Part shown: positions 34,626-43,593 of the stretch, one piece after another
How the letters are laid out: every line of letters starts with the position of its first letter
Numbering within the stretch: position 1 is the first letter of the stretch
From: an uncultured Ruminococcus sp.
Lineage (GTDB): Bacteria; Bacillota; Clostridia; Oscillospirales; Ruminococcaceae
NCBI GenBank assembly: GCA_902800795.1
Contig: CADCFQ010000009.1
Span: forward strand, 124,001 to 188,000
DNA length: 64,000 nt
Direction: 5' to 3'
The notes under the pieces: generated by a model
What the model saw: the letters and a program-made list of their open reading frames with translations, nothing else
The model's database searches: none
What the model was told of the DNA's origin: nothing
Translations under genes and position numbers: made by a program

Positions 34626-35531
34626 ATGGCAAGAAAAAGAAGAAAAAAGCAGCAATCCATCGAAAAGCTGAAGGTCAGCGAAAAGAAGAAGAGAGTCAAC
34701 GGCTCCCTCGGCGGAGACATTGCGATCTTCGTGTTCCTGTGTTTGCTGGGTATGTTTATGGTCTTCCCTCTGTATTATTCGATAATACAGTCGCTGAAGC
34801 CTGTCGAGGAGCTGTTCGTGTTCCCGCCTAAGCTTTACGTTATAAATCCTACCACAAATAACTTCTCCGATATGTTCAAGGTCGCTGCAAGCTCGTGGCA
34901 GGTTCCGCTGTCGAGATACATCTTCAACAGCGTATTCATCACGATAGTTATCTGCGCTGCAAACCTGTTCGTTTGCTGCTGTGCCGCATTTGTTCTTTCA
35001 AAGTGCAAGTTCCCGGGCAGCAAAGCGATAAACCAGATCATCGTTATCGCCCTTCTGTTCTCCTCGAACGCAACATGGATCATGTCCTTCCTCGTTATGT
35101 CGAAGCTCCACATGATCGATACATACTGGGCTCTTATCCTGCCCAGCGTTTCCACAGCCATGGGTCTCTACCTCATGCGTCAGAGCATGACAACGATCCA
35201 CGACTCGATGGTCGAGGCGGCAAAGGTGGACGGTGCCGGACTTTTCAGGATATGCTGGCAGATCGTCGTTCCTAACTCCAAGCCTGCGCTGATGACACTT
35301 ATCATCTTCGCTTTCCAGGGCGCCTGGAACATCCAGGGCGGAGCTCTTATCTACTCTGAGGAGCTCAAAACACTACCTACAGTTGTACAGCAGATCACGC
35401 TTGCCGGTCTCGCTCGTCAGGGCGTAACCTTTGCGGCTGCGGTCGTACTTCTGATACCACCACTCGTTGTATTCCTTATAGCACAGGGTAATGTCATGGA
35501 GACCATGGCTAACTCCGGTATGAAGGATTGA
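34626..35531 (+). CDS. Sugar ABC permease, MalG/YtcP type (pair 1)
   Basis: A 301-residue permease. It has a very basic start (ARKRRKKQQSIEKL...SEKKKRV), six helices and the EAA loop VEAAKVDGAGLFRICWQIVVPNSKPAL. The external segment before helix 2 (EELFVFPPKLYVINPTTNNFSDMF) is typical of YtcP/AraQ-like MalG proteins. It is coupled to the preceding permease and precedes the beta-propeller gene by 38 bases. Confidence 0.92.
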   Translation: MARKRRKKQQSIEKLKVSEKKKRVNGSLGGDIAIFVFLCLLGMFMVFPLYYSIIQSLKPVEELFVFPPKLYVINPTTNNFSDMFKVAASSWQVPLSRYIFNSVFITIVICAANLFVCCCAAFVLSKCKFPGSKAINQIIVIALLFSSNATWIMSFLVMSKLHMIDTYWALILPSVSTAMGLYLMRQSMTTIHDSMVEAAKVDGAGLFRICWQIVVPNSKPALMTLIIFAFQGAWNIQGGALIYSEELKTLPTVVQQITLAGLARQGVTFAAAVVLLIPPLVVFLIAQGNVMETMANSGMKD

Positions 35532-35569
35532 TGATGAACTTAAATTTAAAAGGAAACAGGTGATAAGTA

Positions 35570-37183
35570 GTGTTGAGTTATAAAAATTCTCTTAAAAGAA
35601 TAATAACGTCGGCAATGGCAGCTGCGCTGGCTCTCACAATGACCACCGCCGCCTTCGCTGACGAACCGTACACCGCTTACAACTATGATTACTGGGAGTC
35701 TGCGATACCTTCGCAGAGTGCCTACAGAGTAAAAGTAGCGGTAACGGGTGCGGATATGGGTCTTCCAAGACTTTCTGACCCATCTGATCCTCTCTTTGTA
35801 AATGAAGAGGCTCCTTCATCCCTGAAGGACGCTAAGGATCTCTATTATGATGATGACAACCAGACTTTCTGGATCTGCGATACGGGCAATGACCGTATAC
35901 TCAGGCTCGACCGTGACCTCAAGGTCACAGGATGCTTTGAGGGCGTCAAGGGTGATACTGAGATCGCCGTGAGAGAAGACGGTATATCGACCTTCGACGG
36001 ACCTTCGGGAATATATGTCAAGGACAGCATCATCGACGGCAATCTCTATGTTTATATAGCTGATGCCGACAATTCAAGAGCACTCAAGTGCAAGGTCACA
36101 TCCGATACGGAGCTTGAGCTCGTTCAGGAGTATTTGAAGCCTGATACAAAGCTTTATGACTCGAAGGTGTTCAACCCTTCAAAGATCCTTGCAGACGCAG
36201 CCGAAAATGTTTACTGCGTATGTAAGTCGATCACCTCGGGTGCCGTTCAGTTCTCTTCCGAAGGTGAGTTCCAGGGATTCTACGGTGCGAACCGAGTTGA
36301 GGTAACGGCAGCCGTTATCGCTCAGCAGCTCTGGAGAAAGATCGCTTCAAACGAGCAGATCCAGGGAATGAAGAGAAACGTTCCTGTCGAGTATGCAAAC
36401 TTCGATATCGACAACGACGGCTTCGTTTATACAGTTACCGAGGCTGCTAATGCTCAGACAGACGCAGTTAAAAAGCTCAATCCTGCGGGATACAATATCT
36501 GGGACAACGCAGTGGGCGACGAGTATAAGTTCGGCGACCTCACAACAGAGTATGACGCTACCCAGAACAAGAGCTACAAGTGCAGACTTACCGATATCGT
36601 TGTTTCAAACAACGGTACGATAAACGTTCTCGATTTCGAGAACGGACGTGTGTTCCAGTATGACAAGCTGTGTAACCTGCTTTGCATCTTCGGAACAAAG
36701 AACTCCACTTCCGACCAGGAAGGAAGCTTCACCAGCCCTAACGCTATCGAGGCTGTGGACAACGAGGTGTTCATCCTCGACGGTTCAAAGAACGACATCA
36801 CGATCTACACAGAGACCACCTTTGGCCACTATGTTCATTCGGCAGTCGCTCTTTACGACGAGGGAAGATATGTAGACGCCAAGCCCGAATGGGAAGAGGT
36901 AGTCAAGAGAGACGGCGGTTATGCTCTGGCATACACGGGTCTCGGCAAGGCTGCTCTGACAGAGGGCGAGTACAGCAAGGCTCTTGATTATTTCAAGACC
37001 TCATACGACAGGGACGACTATGATAAGGCGTTCAAGTATGCAAGAGAGGAATTCCTCAGAAAACACTTCACGGTTATAATGATCATCATTATCGGACTGA
37101 TTGTTGTTCTGATAATTGTGAAGATCCTTAAAAAGCGTGGAGTAAGGATGTTCCTGAGAACTATTATTAAGGGGGGAGACTAG
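35570..37183 (+). CDS. Secreted, membrane-anchored NHL-like propeller/TPR protein
   Basis: A 537-residue protein. The signal peptide (to about AAFA/DE, residue 31) is followed by a repeated beta-propeller-like region with NHL-type blades (FWICDTGNDRILRLDRDLKVTG; GNLYVYIADADNSRALK; INVLDFENGRVFQYDKLCN). Next come two TPR-like helical pairs (AVALYDEGRYVDAKPEWEEVVKRD and GLGKAALTEGEYSKALDYFKTSY), one C-terminal membrane helix (about 501-521) and a basic tail. The start is a GTG with AGGTGA seven bases before. It could be an external scaffold or sugar sensor for the transporter. This gene sits between the permease pair and the YIP1 gene, one base from the latter. Confidence 0.75.
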   Translation: MLSYKNSLKRIITSAMAAALALTMTTAAFADEPYTAYNYDYWESAIPSQSAYRVKVAVTGADMGLPRLSDPSDPLFVNEEAPSSLKDAKDLYYDDDNQTFWICDTGNDRILRLDRDLKVTGCFEGVKGDTEIAVREDGISTFDGPSGIYVKDSIIDGNLYVYIADADNSRALKCKVTSDTELELVQEYLKPDTKLYDSKVFNPSKILADAAENVYCVCKSITSGAVQFSSEGEFQGFYGANRVEVTAAVIAQQLWRKIASNEQIQGMKRNVPVEYANFDIDNDGFVYTVTEAANAQTDAVKKLNPAGYNIWDNAVGDEYKFGDLTTEYDATQNKSYKCRLTDIVVSNNGTINVLDFENGRVFQYDKLCNLLCIFGTKNSTSDQEGSFTSPNAIEAVDNEVFILDGSKNDITIYTETTFGHYVHSAVALYDEGRYVDAKPEWEEVVKRDGGYALAYTGLGKAALTEGEYSKALDYFKTSYDRDDYDKAFKYAREEFLRKHFTVIMIIIIGLIVVLIIVKILKKRGVRMFLRTIIKGGD

Positions 37184-37184
37184 T

Positions 37185-37814
37185 ATGTATGAATTTTCGC
37201 CGCTGGGCTGGCTCAAGCATTGTGTCTTTCACCCCGTAGAGGGCTTTGAGGACCTCAGATGGAAAAAGCAGGGTTCGGTAAAGATCGCACTTTTTATAGT
37301 CTTCCTGCTTTTCGTCGCTATGGTAGTTGACAGACAGCTGACAGGCTTCCAGTTCAATGAGAACTATGTAAAGGTATTCAATGTAGTGCCTCTGCTCGTT
37401 CAGTCAGTAGTTTACTTCTTTACATGGGTTATAGGAAACTGGGCTATATGCACGCTTCTTGACGGTGAGGGTACTCTTAAAAGGATCCTCGTCTATTCGG
37501 CATATTCTCTCGTTCCTTACATTGCCTGCACATTTATCGCAGTTATCTTCTCCAACGTTCTCGTTCAGGAGGAGGCGATCTGGATATATGCTATAACCTA
37601 TCTCGGTGCCGGCTGGTCCGTAGTCCTGATGATCCAGGCTATGAGAGCCGCTCACCAGTATTCATTCGGAAAGACCCTTGCTTCGATCGTGGGCACACTT
37701 ATCGCAATGCTTCTTATACTGTTCCTTGCGATCCTGCTCCTTTCGCTGTTCCAGCAGGTCTATGTATTCGGATATTCGATCTATACCGAGATCGCATACA
37801 GGATCAGAGGCTAG
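37185..37814 (+). CDS. YIP1-family membrane protein
   Basis: A 209-residue protein with five or six hydrophobic segments, opening FSPLGWLKHCVFHPVEGFEDLRWKK, the short cytoplasmic start typical of bacterial YIP1-domain proteins, with membrane segments such as FFTWVIGNWAICTLLDGEG and ILVYSAYSLVPYIA. It starts one base after the propeller gene's stop with GGGGGGAG as ribosome site. Bacterial YIP1 proteins have no settled function; here it may assemble or anchor the transporter. Confidence 0.82.
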   Translation: MYEFSPLGWLKHCVFHPVEGFEDLRWKKQGSVKIALFIVFLLFVAMVVDRQLTGFQFNENYVKVFNVVPLLVQSVVYFFTWVIGNWAICTLLDGEGTLKRILVYSAYSLVPYIACTFIAVIFSNVLVQEEAIWIYAITYLGAGWSVVLMIQAMRAAHQYSFGKTLASIVGTLIAMLLILFLAILLLSLFQQVYVFGYSIYTEIAYRIRG

Positions 37815-37834
37815 GAGAAAGGGTGGTGTAAAAA

Positions 37835-40369
37835 ATGCAGAAGAATTATAAGAAAGCAATAGTTTTTGCCCTTTGTCTTACAATGCTGACGCCGCTCGGT
37901 TCGATGGCTGTATCCTCGACCTCGGATGAGGTATCGAGCGCAGCTGCGGATTCCTCCGCTGCCGAGACGACAGACAGCACAGCCGCTGATGAGACAGCAG
38001 ACAGTGATGCAGCAGTTGACAGCTCCGCTGATCCCTCAGCTGACAGCACAGCTGATTCAGATTCCGCAGCTGAGGGAGACTCCTCTGAGGTGACCTCTGA
38101 GGCTGACGACAGCGCCGCTGAAACTGACAGTGCGGCGGAGGACGTAAAGGAAGAAGAGGAAGAAGAGCAGCCCATCACTGATGATGAGGCGCTGGCAATG
38201 GCAGAGAAGGCTCTTTCAAACGACAAGCTTGAGGTTTATCTCGATGAGAAGAACGAGAGACTTGCCGTTAAGGTGAAGAACTCGGGCTCTGTATGGTGGT
38301 CTTCGCCTATCAATGTAGGTGTCGATACAACGATACTTGACGCAGACAAGGGAAGAGACATGGCTTCCGCACAGCGTAAGCAGGTTGCTTCCACTTCGGG
38401 CTTTAAGATAGGTGACGTCGGCGAGACAAACAGAGGTGAGTCCTCTGTTACCTACACCAACAAGTGTACGGTGAAGTTTGACGTTCAGGGCGACAAGATA
38501 GTTGAGACTGTACAGTACAGGATCAAGAATTCAAAGAACAAGTACGATATAGCTTATAAGATCAACTATGAGCTGGGTGACGATTACCTCTATGCTTATG
38601 TTGATAAGAGCGATATCGAAGAGGTGAACACCTCTTCACTGGACGGTCATATCCTTACAAAGATCGAGATCATGCCTTACTTTGCTGCGGCTGATTCTCA
38701 GACCGACGGATATATGATAATCCCCGACGGTACAGGCGCTGTTATCAATTATAATAATGGCAAGCAGAACTATCAGGATTACTCCCAGCAGGTATACGGC
38801 AGAGATTATACTGCTGTACCGCTCAACGCTCCCCGTATAACACAGCAGGCTTACCTGCCTGTTATGGCGACGGTTTCAGGAAATAAGGGCGTTGTAATGG
38901 TAGCATCCGACGGTGACGCTAACGTTTATGCTCACGCTCAGGTCTGCGGACAGGAGAAGCAGGCATATAACAACTGCTACTTCGAGTTCGAGCTCAAGAG
39001 CACCGACTCATTCTTTATGAGCGGTGACAGCTCGACAAGACTTACGGTGTTCGAGAAGGGCAAGATAAAGACCGACCGCTTCGGCGTGAAGTATTATCCT
39101 ATCGACAGCGAGAGCGGCGACCTGAACTACGCTGACTGTGCAGAGGTATACAGAAACTATCTGATAAACGAGAAGGGTCTCGAGAAGAAGGCAACAGCCA
39201 ACAACAACGACCTGTATCTCGACCTGTACGGCGGCGTAATGAAGGATACCTCGATACTCGGTATCCCCTTCAACCTCAAGACCGAGATCACAGGCTTCAA
39301 TCAGGCCAAGGAGCTTATCAACGGCTTCAAGGACGACGGCGTTTCCTCGATGACAGTCAACTACAATGACTGGACCGACGACGCTATCAAGAAGAAGATC
39401 GCTACTGAAGCAGATCCTTCCGGCACACTGGGCGGAAGCGGTGACTTCGAGGACCTGATAGGTCTTGATGAGAATGTGGAGATCGTTCCTTCGCTGAACA
39501 ACTTTACGATGTCTTCAAGCTCATGGGGCTATATGACCCTTACAAGCACAGCAATAAGAGTTTCAAACGCTTATTCGAGACAGAGCTCCTACAGCCCTGC
39601 TTTCGGCGTTGCAGAAAAGGGAGTTGCTCCCGCACTGCTGACACCTAACAAGTATTCAAACGTATTCTCCGAGATGCTCGAGAGCTATGCGGATGAAAAG
39701 CTTGATGCAGTAGGCTTCGGCTACTATTCGACAAGACTCGTTTCGGACTTCACAAACAGTGAGCCTTCGAGCAGATCGAATACGATGAAGAAGCTCCTTG
39801 AAGGCTATGAAAAGGCCAAGGGTCAGGAAAAGACAGTTTACGCTTCCGGCGCAAACGCTTATGTACTGCCTTATGTAAACAAGGTCTCCAACATCCCTGT
39901 TTACTCGAGCAGCTTCAATATCACAGATTATGATATCCCGTTCTATCAGATGGTCATCCACGGCTACCTTGATTATGCAGGCACATCGGTAAACAAGAGC
40001 TCGAACACAGACGAGGTATTCTACCTGTCGCTGGCTTCCGGCTCACAGATCCATTACGATCTTACCTATGTGGATGCTGACACTCTCCAGGATACCGATT
40101 ATGATGAGCTGTATTACACTCATTATGAAGGCTGGACAGATATGGCTGCAAAGCAGTATAAGGCAGCTCAGGAGATCCTCGCAGGCGTTTCCGATTATAC
40201 TATAACAAAGTATGAGAGAAACGAGGACGGTACAGAGTTCACAACAACATATTCAAAGGACGGTCAGCCCGATGTTGTTATCAAGGTGAACACAGAGCTC
40301 AGCCAGGCTGAGGTCGACGGAAAGATAATTCCGCTTGAAGATTGTGTTGAAGGAGGTATTGCAGAATGA
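37835..40369 (+). CDS. Secreted DUF5696 protein with acidic Ser/Ala linker
   Basis: An 844-residue protein. The signal peptide (about 1-27) is followed by a low-complexity Ser/Ala/Asp/Thr/Glu region (about 28-115) and a long globular domain with the DUF5696 patterns YMIIPDGTGAVINYNNGKQNYQDY, VYGRDYTAVPLNAPRITQQAYLPV and VPSLNNFTMSSSSWGYMTLTS. The second half resembles a TIM-barrel-like fold (DGVSSMTVNYNDWTDDAIKKKI), so a glycoside-hydrolase-type or sugar-binding function is possible but unproven. It overlaps the next permease gene by four bases (ATGA), tying it to the second permease pair. Confidence 0.83.
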   Translation: MQKNYKKAIVFALCLTMLTPLGSMAVSSTSDEVSSAAADSSAAETTDSTAADETADSDAAVDSSADPSADSTADSDSAAEGDSSEVTSEADDSAAETDSAAEDVKEEEEEEQPITDDEALAMAEKALSNDKLEVYLDEKNERLAVKVKNSGSVWWSSPINVGVDTTILDADKGRDMASAQRKQVASTSGFKIGDVGETNRGESSVTYTNKCTVKFDVQGDKIVETVQYRIKNSKNKYDIAYKINYELGDDYLYAYVDKSDIEEVNTSSLDGHILTKIEIMPYFAAADSQTDGYMIIPDGTGAVINYNNGKQNYQDYSQQVYGRDYTAVPLNAPRITQQAYLPVMATVSGNKGVVMVASDGDANVYAHAQVCGQEKQAYNNCYFEFELKSTDSFFMSGDSSTRLTVFEKGKIKTDRFGVKYYPIDSESGDLNYADCAEVYRNYLINEKGLEKKATANNNDLYLDLYGGVMKDTSILGIPFNLKTEITGFNQAKELINGFKDDGVSSMTVNYNDWTDDAIKKKIATEADPSGTLGGSGDFEDLIGLDENVEIVPSLNNFTMSSSSWGYMTLTSTAIRVSNAYSRQSSYSPAFGVAEKGVAPALLTPNKYSNVFSEMLESYADEKLDAVGFGYYSTRLVSDFTNSEPSSRSNTMKKLLEGYEKAKGQEKTVYASGANAYVLPYVNKVSNIPVYSSSFNITDYDIPFYQMVIHGYLDYAGTSVNKSSNTDEVFYLSLASGSQIHYDLTYVDADTLQDTDYDELYYTHYEGWTDMAAKQYKAAQEILAGVSDYTITKYERNEDGTEFTTTYSKDGQPDVVIKVNTELSQAEVDGKIIPLEDCVEGGIAE

Positions 40370-41517
40370 GTGAAGAGATCATGAACACTCCGTTAGACCC
40401 GGAGGAAGTAAATACCGAGATCAACGAAGCTGAAAGCGAAGCAGCAGAAACAGCAGAGGAGACAGCAGAGGCAACTGTCCAGGAGGCCGCTGAGGAGGCT
40501 GAAGAGACAGCTCAAGACGCCGCTGACGCTTCCAAGGAAGCATTTGAGGCAGAGAGCGAAGCGATCGCAGAGGAGACCGCTGCCGAAGCTGCAGCTGCAA
40601 ACAAGAAGCCCGAGAAAAAGCACAGACTCTCCTATGAGAGAAGAAAGGGCCTTTACGGCTACGGCTTTATAGCTATCTGGGCGCTGGGCACGATCTACTT
40701 CTTCATCCTTCCCTTTATCGAGTCCCTGATCTACTCGTTCAACAAGACCGAGGTAAACCAGGGCGGTATGAAGATGGAGTGGATCGGCCTCAAGAACTAC
40801 CGTAACGCATTCAGAAAAGACCAGGATTACTCGAAGGCTCTCGTAGAGATGCTCCAGAGCACAGTTTTAAGAACACCGCTCATCCTCATCTTTGCGATAT
40901 TCATCGCAGTTATCCTGAACCAGAAATTCAAGGGAAGAACATTCGCAAGAGCGGTATTCTTCCTCCCCGTTATCATCGCTACGGGTCCTGTTATCGACAT
41001 CATCAACGGTAACATGGATCAGGGCGGCTTCTCGGGCGGCGCAGAGCAGTTCAGCACAATGTTCGAGGCAAACCTCGTTGACCAGCTGCTCAACTTCCTG
41101 GGAGTGTATAACATAAGTGACACCCTTACAGAAACACTCAACACGCTGATAACCGACATCTTCGACCTTGTGTGGAACTCCGGTATCCAGATCCTTCTGA
41201 TCCTTTCCGCACTCCAGGGCATCCCGGTTTCCTCTAAGGAAGCTGCCCAGATCGAGGGTGCAACAGCCTGGGAGTTCTTCTGGAAGGTCACAATACCTTA
41301 TATCAGCCCGATGATCCTCGCAAGCGTTGTTTACACAATAGTAGACTCCTTCGTGGATCCTCAGAACAGCGTAATGTCTATCGTACTTAATAAAGCGAGC
41401 AACTGGGAACACGGTTACTCAGCAGCGATGGCATGGGCATACTTTGCGATCGTCGCAGTATTCCTTGCTATAGTTGTAGCCTTTATCAATAAGTTCGTAT
41501 ACTATGAAGTAGAGTAA
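40366..41517 (+). CDS. Sugar ABC permease, MalF/LplB type (pair 2), with long acidic N-terminus
   Basis: A 383-residue permease. The first 85 residues are almost only Glu, Ala, Thr, Asp and Ser (NEAESEAAETAEETAEAT style). They are followed by a basic patch (KKPEKKHRLSYERRKG) and six helices. The EAA loop is KEAAQIEGATAWEFFWKVTIPYISP. The acidic tail, predicted to be cytoplasmic, is absent from the first-pair MalF and may bind a partner. The ATG overlaps the DUF5696 stop. Confidence 0.9.
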   Translation: MSEEIMNTPLDPEEVNTEINEAESEAAETAEETAEATVQEAAEEAEETAQDAADASKEAFEAESEAIAEETAAEAAAANKKPEKKHRLSYERRKGLYGYGFIAIWALGTIYFFILPFIESLIYSFNKTEVNQGGMKMEWIGLKNYRNAFRKDQDYSKALVEMLQSTVLRTPLILIFAIFIAVILNQKFKGRTFARAVFFLPVIIATGPVIDIINGNMDQGGFSGGAEQFSTMFEANLVDQLLNFLGVYNISDTLTETLNTLITDIFDLVWNSGIQILLILSALQGIPVSSKEAAQIEGATAWEFFWKVTIPYISPMILASVVYTIVDSFVDPQNSVMSIVLNKASNWEHGYSAAMAWAYFAIVAVFLAIVVAFINKFVYYEVE

Positions 41518-41529
41518 GGGGGGATATAA

Positions 41530-42576
41530 GTGGCAACTAAAAAAGAAGAAAAACAGTTTGAAAAAGAACGCAAGGCTGCCCAGAAAGCCCGCTACAAGCG
41601 AATGAAAGAGGTAGGGCTTGATAAATATCTGACTCCCGAACAGATAGCTTATAACAGGAGAAGAAAATGGATCGGTGCTGTATGGCCGTTTTTCAGATTC
41701 GTTATCCTGTTCGGACTCTGCTTTGTAATCCTTTATCCTCTCATCTTTATGCTCTCGACAGCATTCAGACCAAACGAGCAGATGAATGACCCGTCGGTAG
41801 TTTGGCTGCCAAAGAGCTTCACGATGCAGAACATTTACGATGTCTGGGACGTTATGTCCTTTGACAAGACGGTCGTAAACACGGTCATCCTCAACATTGT
41901 AGCTTCGATCCTTCAGGTCATCACTTGCTCGATAACAGGCTATGGCTTTGCAAGATTCAAGTTCAAGGGAAAGAGCATCCTGTTTGCTATCGTTGTTCTC
42001 CAGATCATCGTTCCTCCGCAGATCACAACTATCCCGCTGTATCTCCAGTATGCTTACTTCAAGCCTGAATTCCTGGCTAAGCTGCTGACAAACGGCGAGA
42101 CCTCGCTCATCAACTCAGGCTGGACAATGTATCTGCCTGCGCTGTTTGCAAACGGTCTGCGTGCCGGTCTGTTCATCTTCATCTTCCGTCAGTTCTTCAG
42201 AGGACTGCCCAAGGAGCTTGAGGATGCGGCATACCTCGACGGATGCAGCCCTCTTTACACCTTTGTAAAGATCATGTGTCCTAACGCTAAGTCATCATTC
42301 CTGACAGTATTCCTGTTCTCGATTGTTTGGTACTGGAACGACTATTATGTTTCCTCGTCCTTCTTCACAAAGAACGATACTGTTGCGCTGATGCTTAAAA
42401 ACCTTAACACAAACCTGGCTCAGACGCTGTTCGACGGTCAGCAGGTATCTGTCCGACAGATCATCGTTTGGCTCGAAGCCGGATGCTTGCTGTCAATAAC
42501 GCCGATACTGATAATGTATATATTCCTGCAAAGGTACTTCATCGAAGGTATCGAGCGTTCGGGTCTTGCAAACTAA
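41530..42576 (+). CDS. Sugar ABC permease, MalG type (pair 2)
   Basis: A 348-residue permease beginning with GTG (41530-41532) and a Lys/Glu-rich cytoplasmic tail of about 60 residues. It has six helices; the EAA loop is LEDAAYLDGCSPLYTFVKIMCPNAKSSFL. The tail is longer than in most MalG proteins, matching the extended tail of its MalF partner. It is the last gene of the operon before the terminator. Confidence 0.9.
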   Translation: MATKKEEKQFEKERKAAQKARYKRMKEVGLDKYLTPEQIAYNRRRKWIGAVWPFFRFVILFGLCFVILYPLIFMLSTAFRPNEQMNDPSVVWLPKSFTMQNIYDVWDVMSFDKTVVNTVILNIVASILQVITCSITGYGFARFKFKGKSILFAIVVLQIIVPPQITTIPLYLQYAYFKPEFLAKLLTNGETSLINSGWTMYLPALFANGLRAGLFIFIFRQFFRGLPKELEDAAYLDGCSPLYTFVKIMCPNAKSSFLTVFLFSIVWYWNDYYVSSSFFTKNDTVALMLKNLNTNLAQTLFDGQQVSVRQIIVWLEAGCLLSITPILIMYIFLQRYFIEGIERSGLAN

Positions 42577-42621
42577 GGTTTTGCTTATGTCCCGGGGGAC
42601 AGCTCAATAACAGAAAACTTG

Positions 42622-42647
42622 CCCGGAGAGACTATGGTCTTTCCGGG
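42622..42647 (+). terminator. Terminator of the large ABC operon
   Basis: An 11-bp stem (CCCGGAGAGAC / GTCTTTCCGGG, one wobble pair) with loop TATG, followed by ATTGTTTTT. Confidence 0.8.
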
Positions 42648-42771
42648 TATTGTTTTTGGATCATGAATTTGGTATTGTAATGGCTGACGGAATATGTTAT
42701 TATAGAAGAAAGAAAATGCGGCCAAAACGCCGCAGGCGGCGATTTGGAGGAGAAAAACAGGAGGCACTGTT

Positions 42772-43593
42772 ATGGACAATTTAAAAGATCTGATAACCGA
42801 GATACCCGGCGAGGGCTATGACAAGGAGCGAGCATGGACGGTTTACCCAAAGTTTGAGACCTTCACTTATTTTTCAAGTACTGCCGGACGTGACACAAAG
42901 GTCAGCGTTATGCTGCCAACAGACTATAACGAGAGCAGGCAGTACCCCGTGCTCTATGTGCTCCACGGGTTTTACGATGACGGCTCCTGGATGACAAGAC
43001 AAGAGGTAAAGCTGGGAGTTATGCTGAAAAATCTCCAGCTTGACGGCAAAGCTAGTGAAATGATAGTAGTTGCTCCCTATATCTTTTGCAGCAAGGAGAT
43101 GCCTGTGTGTACCGGCATGGACCTTGAAAACTGCTATGCCTATGACAACTTCATAAACGACCTGACCACAGACCTTATGCCTTTTATCGAGGACAGGTTC
43201 AGTGTTAAAAAGGGCAGGGAGAACACAGCCATCACCGGCTTTTCAATGGGCGGCAGAGAGGCGCTGTTCATAGGCTTCAAAAGACCCGACCTTTTCGGAT
43301 ATATAGGTGCTGTGTGTCCGGCTCCGGGTCTGGTGGAGATACCCGGCTCGCCTATGCACCCCGGCCAGCTGACCGAGAACGAAATGCGCTTTGATAAGGG
43401 GAACGAGCCCTTTGCTATGCTGGTCAGCTACTCCCTTGCGGATGAGGTGGTGCTCCATGAGCCCGAGCATTATCACAGGATACTTGAAAACAACAAAGTG
43501 ACCTGTCTCTTTCAAGTGATGAAAGAAACAGGCCACGAACACACAAGCGTTAAGCCGCATTTGTATAACTTTTTGCGTCTGCTTTTCAGATGA
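42772..43593 (+). CDS. Cytoplasmic alpha/beta-hydrolase esterase (CE1-like)
   Basis: A 273-residue esterase without a signal peptide. The nucleophile is S158 in ITGFSMGGREALF; the oxyanion-hole region is LYVLHGFYDD, and the histidine is in ETGHEHTSVKPHLYNF. The fold matches esterase D / feruloyl or acetyl xylan esterase proteins of CE1. It probably deacylates sugars or oligosaccharides after import. AGGAGG precedes the ATG. It follows the terminator of the ABC operon, so it is a separate unit, possibly functionally linked. Confidence 0.85.
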   Translation: MDNLKDLITEIPGEGYDKERAWTVYPKFETFTYFSSTAGRDTKVSVMLPTDYNESRQYPVLYVLHGFYDDGSWMTRQEVKLGVMLKNLQLDGKASEMIVVAPYIFCSKEMPVCTGMDLENCYAYDNFINDLTTDLMPFIEDRFSVKKGRENTAITGFSMGGREALFIGFKRPDLFGYIGAVCPAPGLVEIPGSPMHPGQLTENEMRFDKGNEPFAMLVSYSLADEVVLHEPEHYHRILENNKVTCLFQVMKETGHEHTSVKPHLYNFLRLLFR

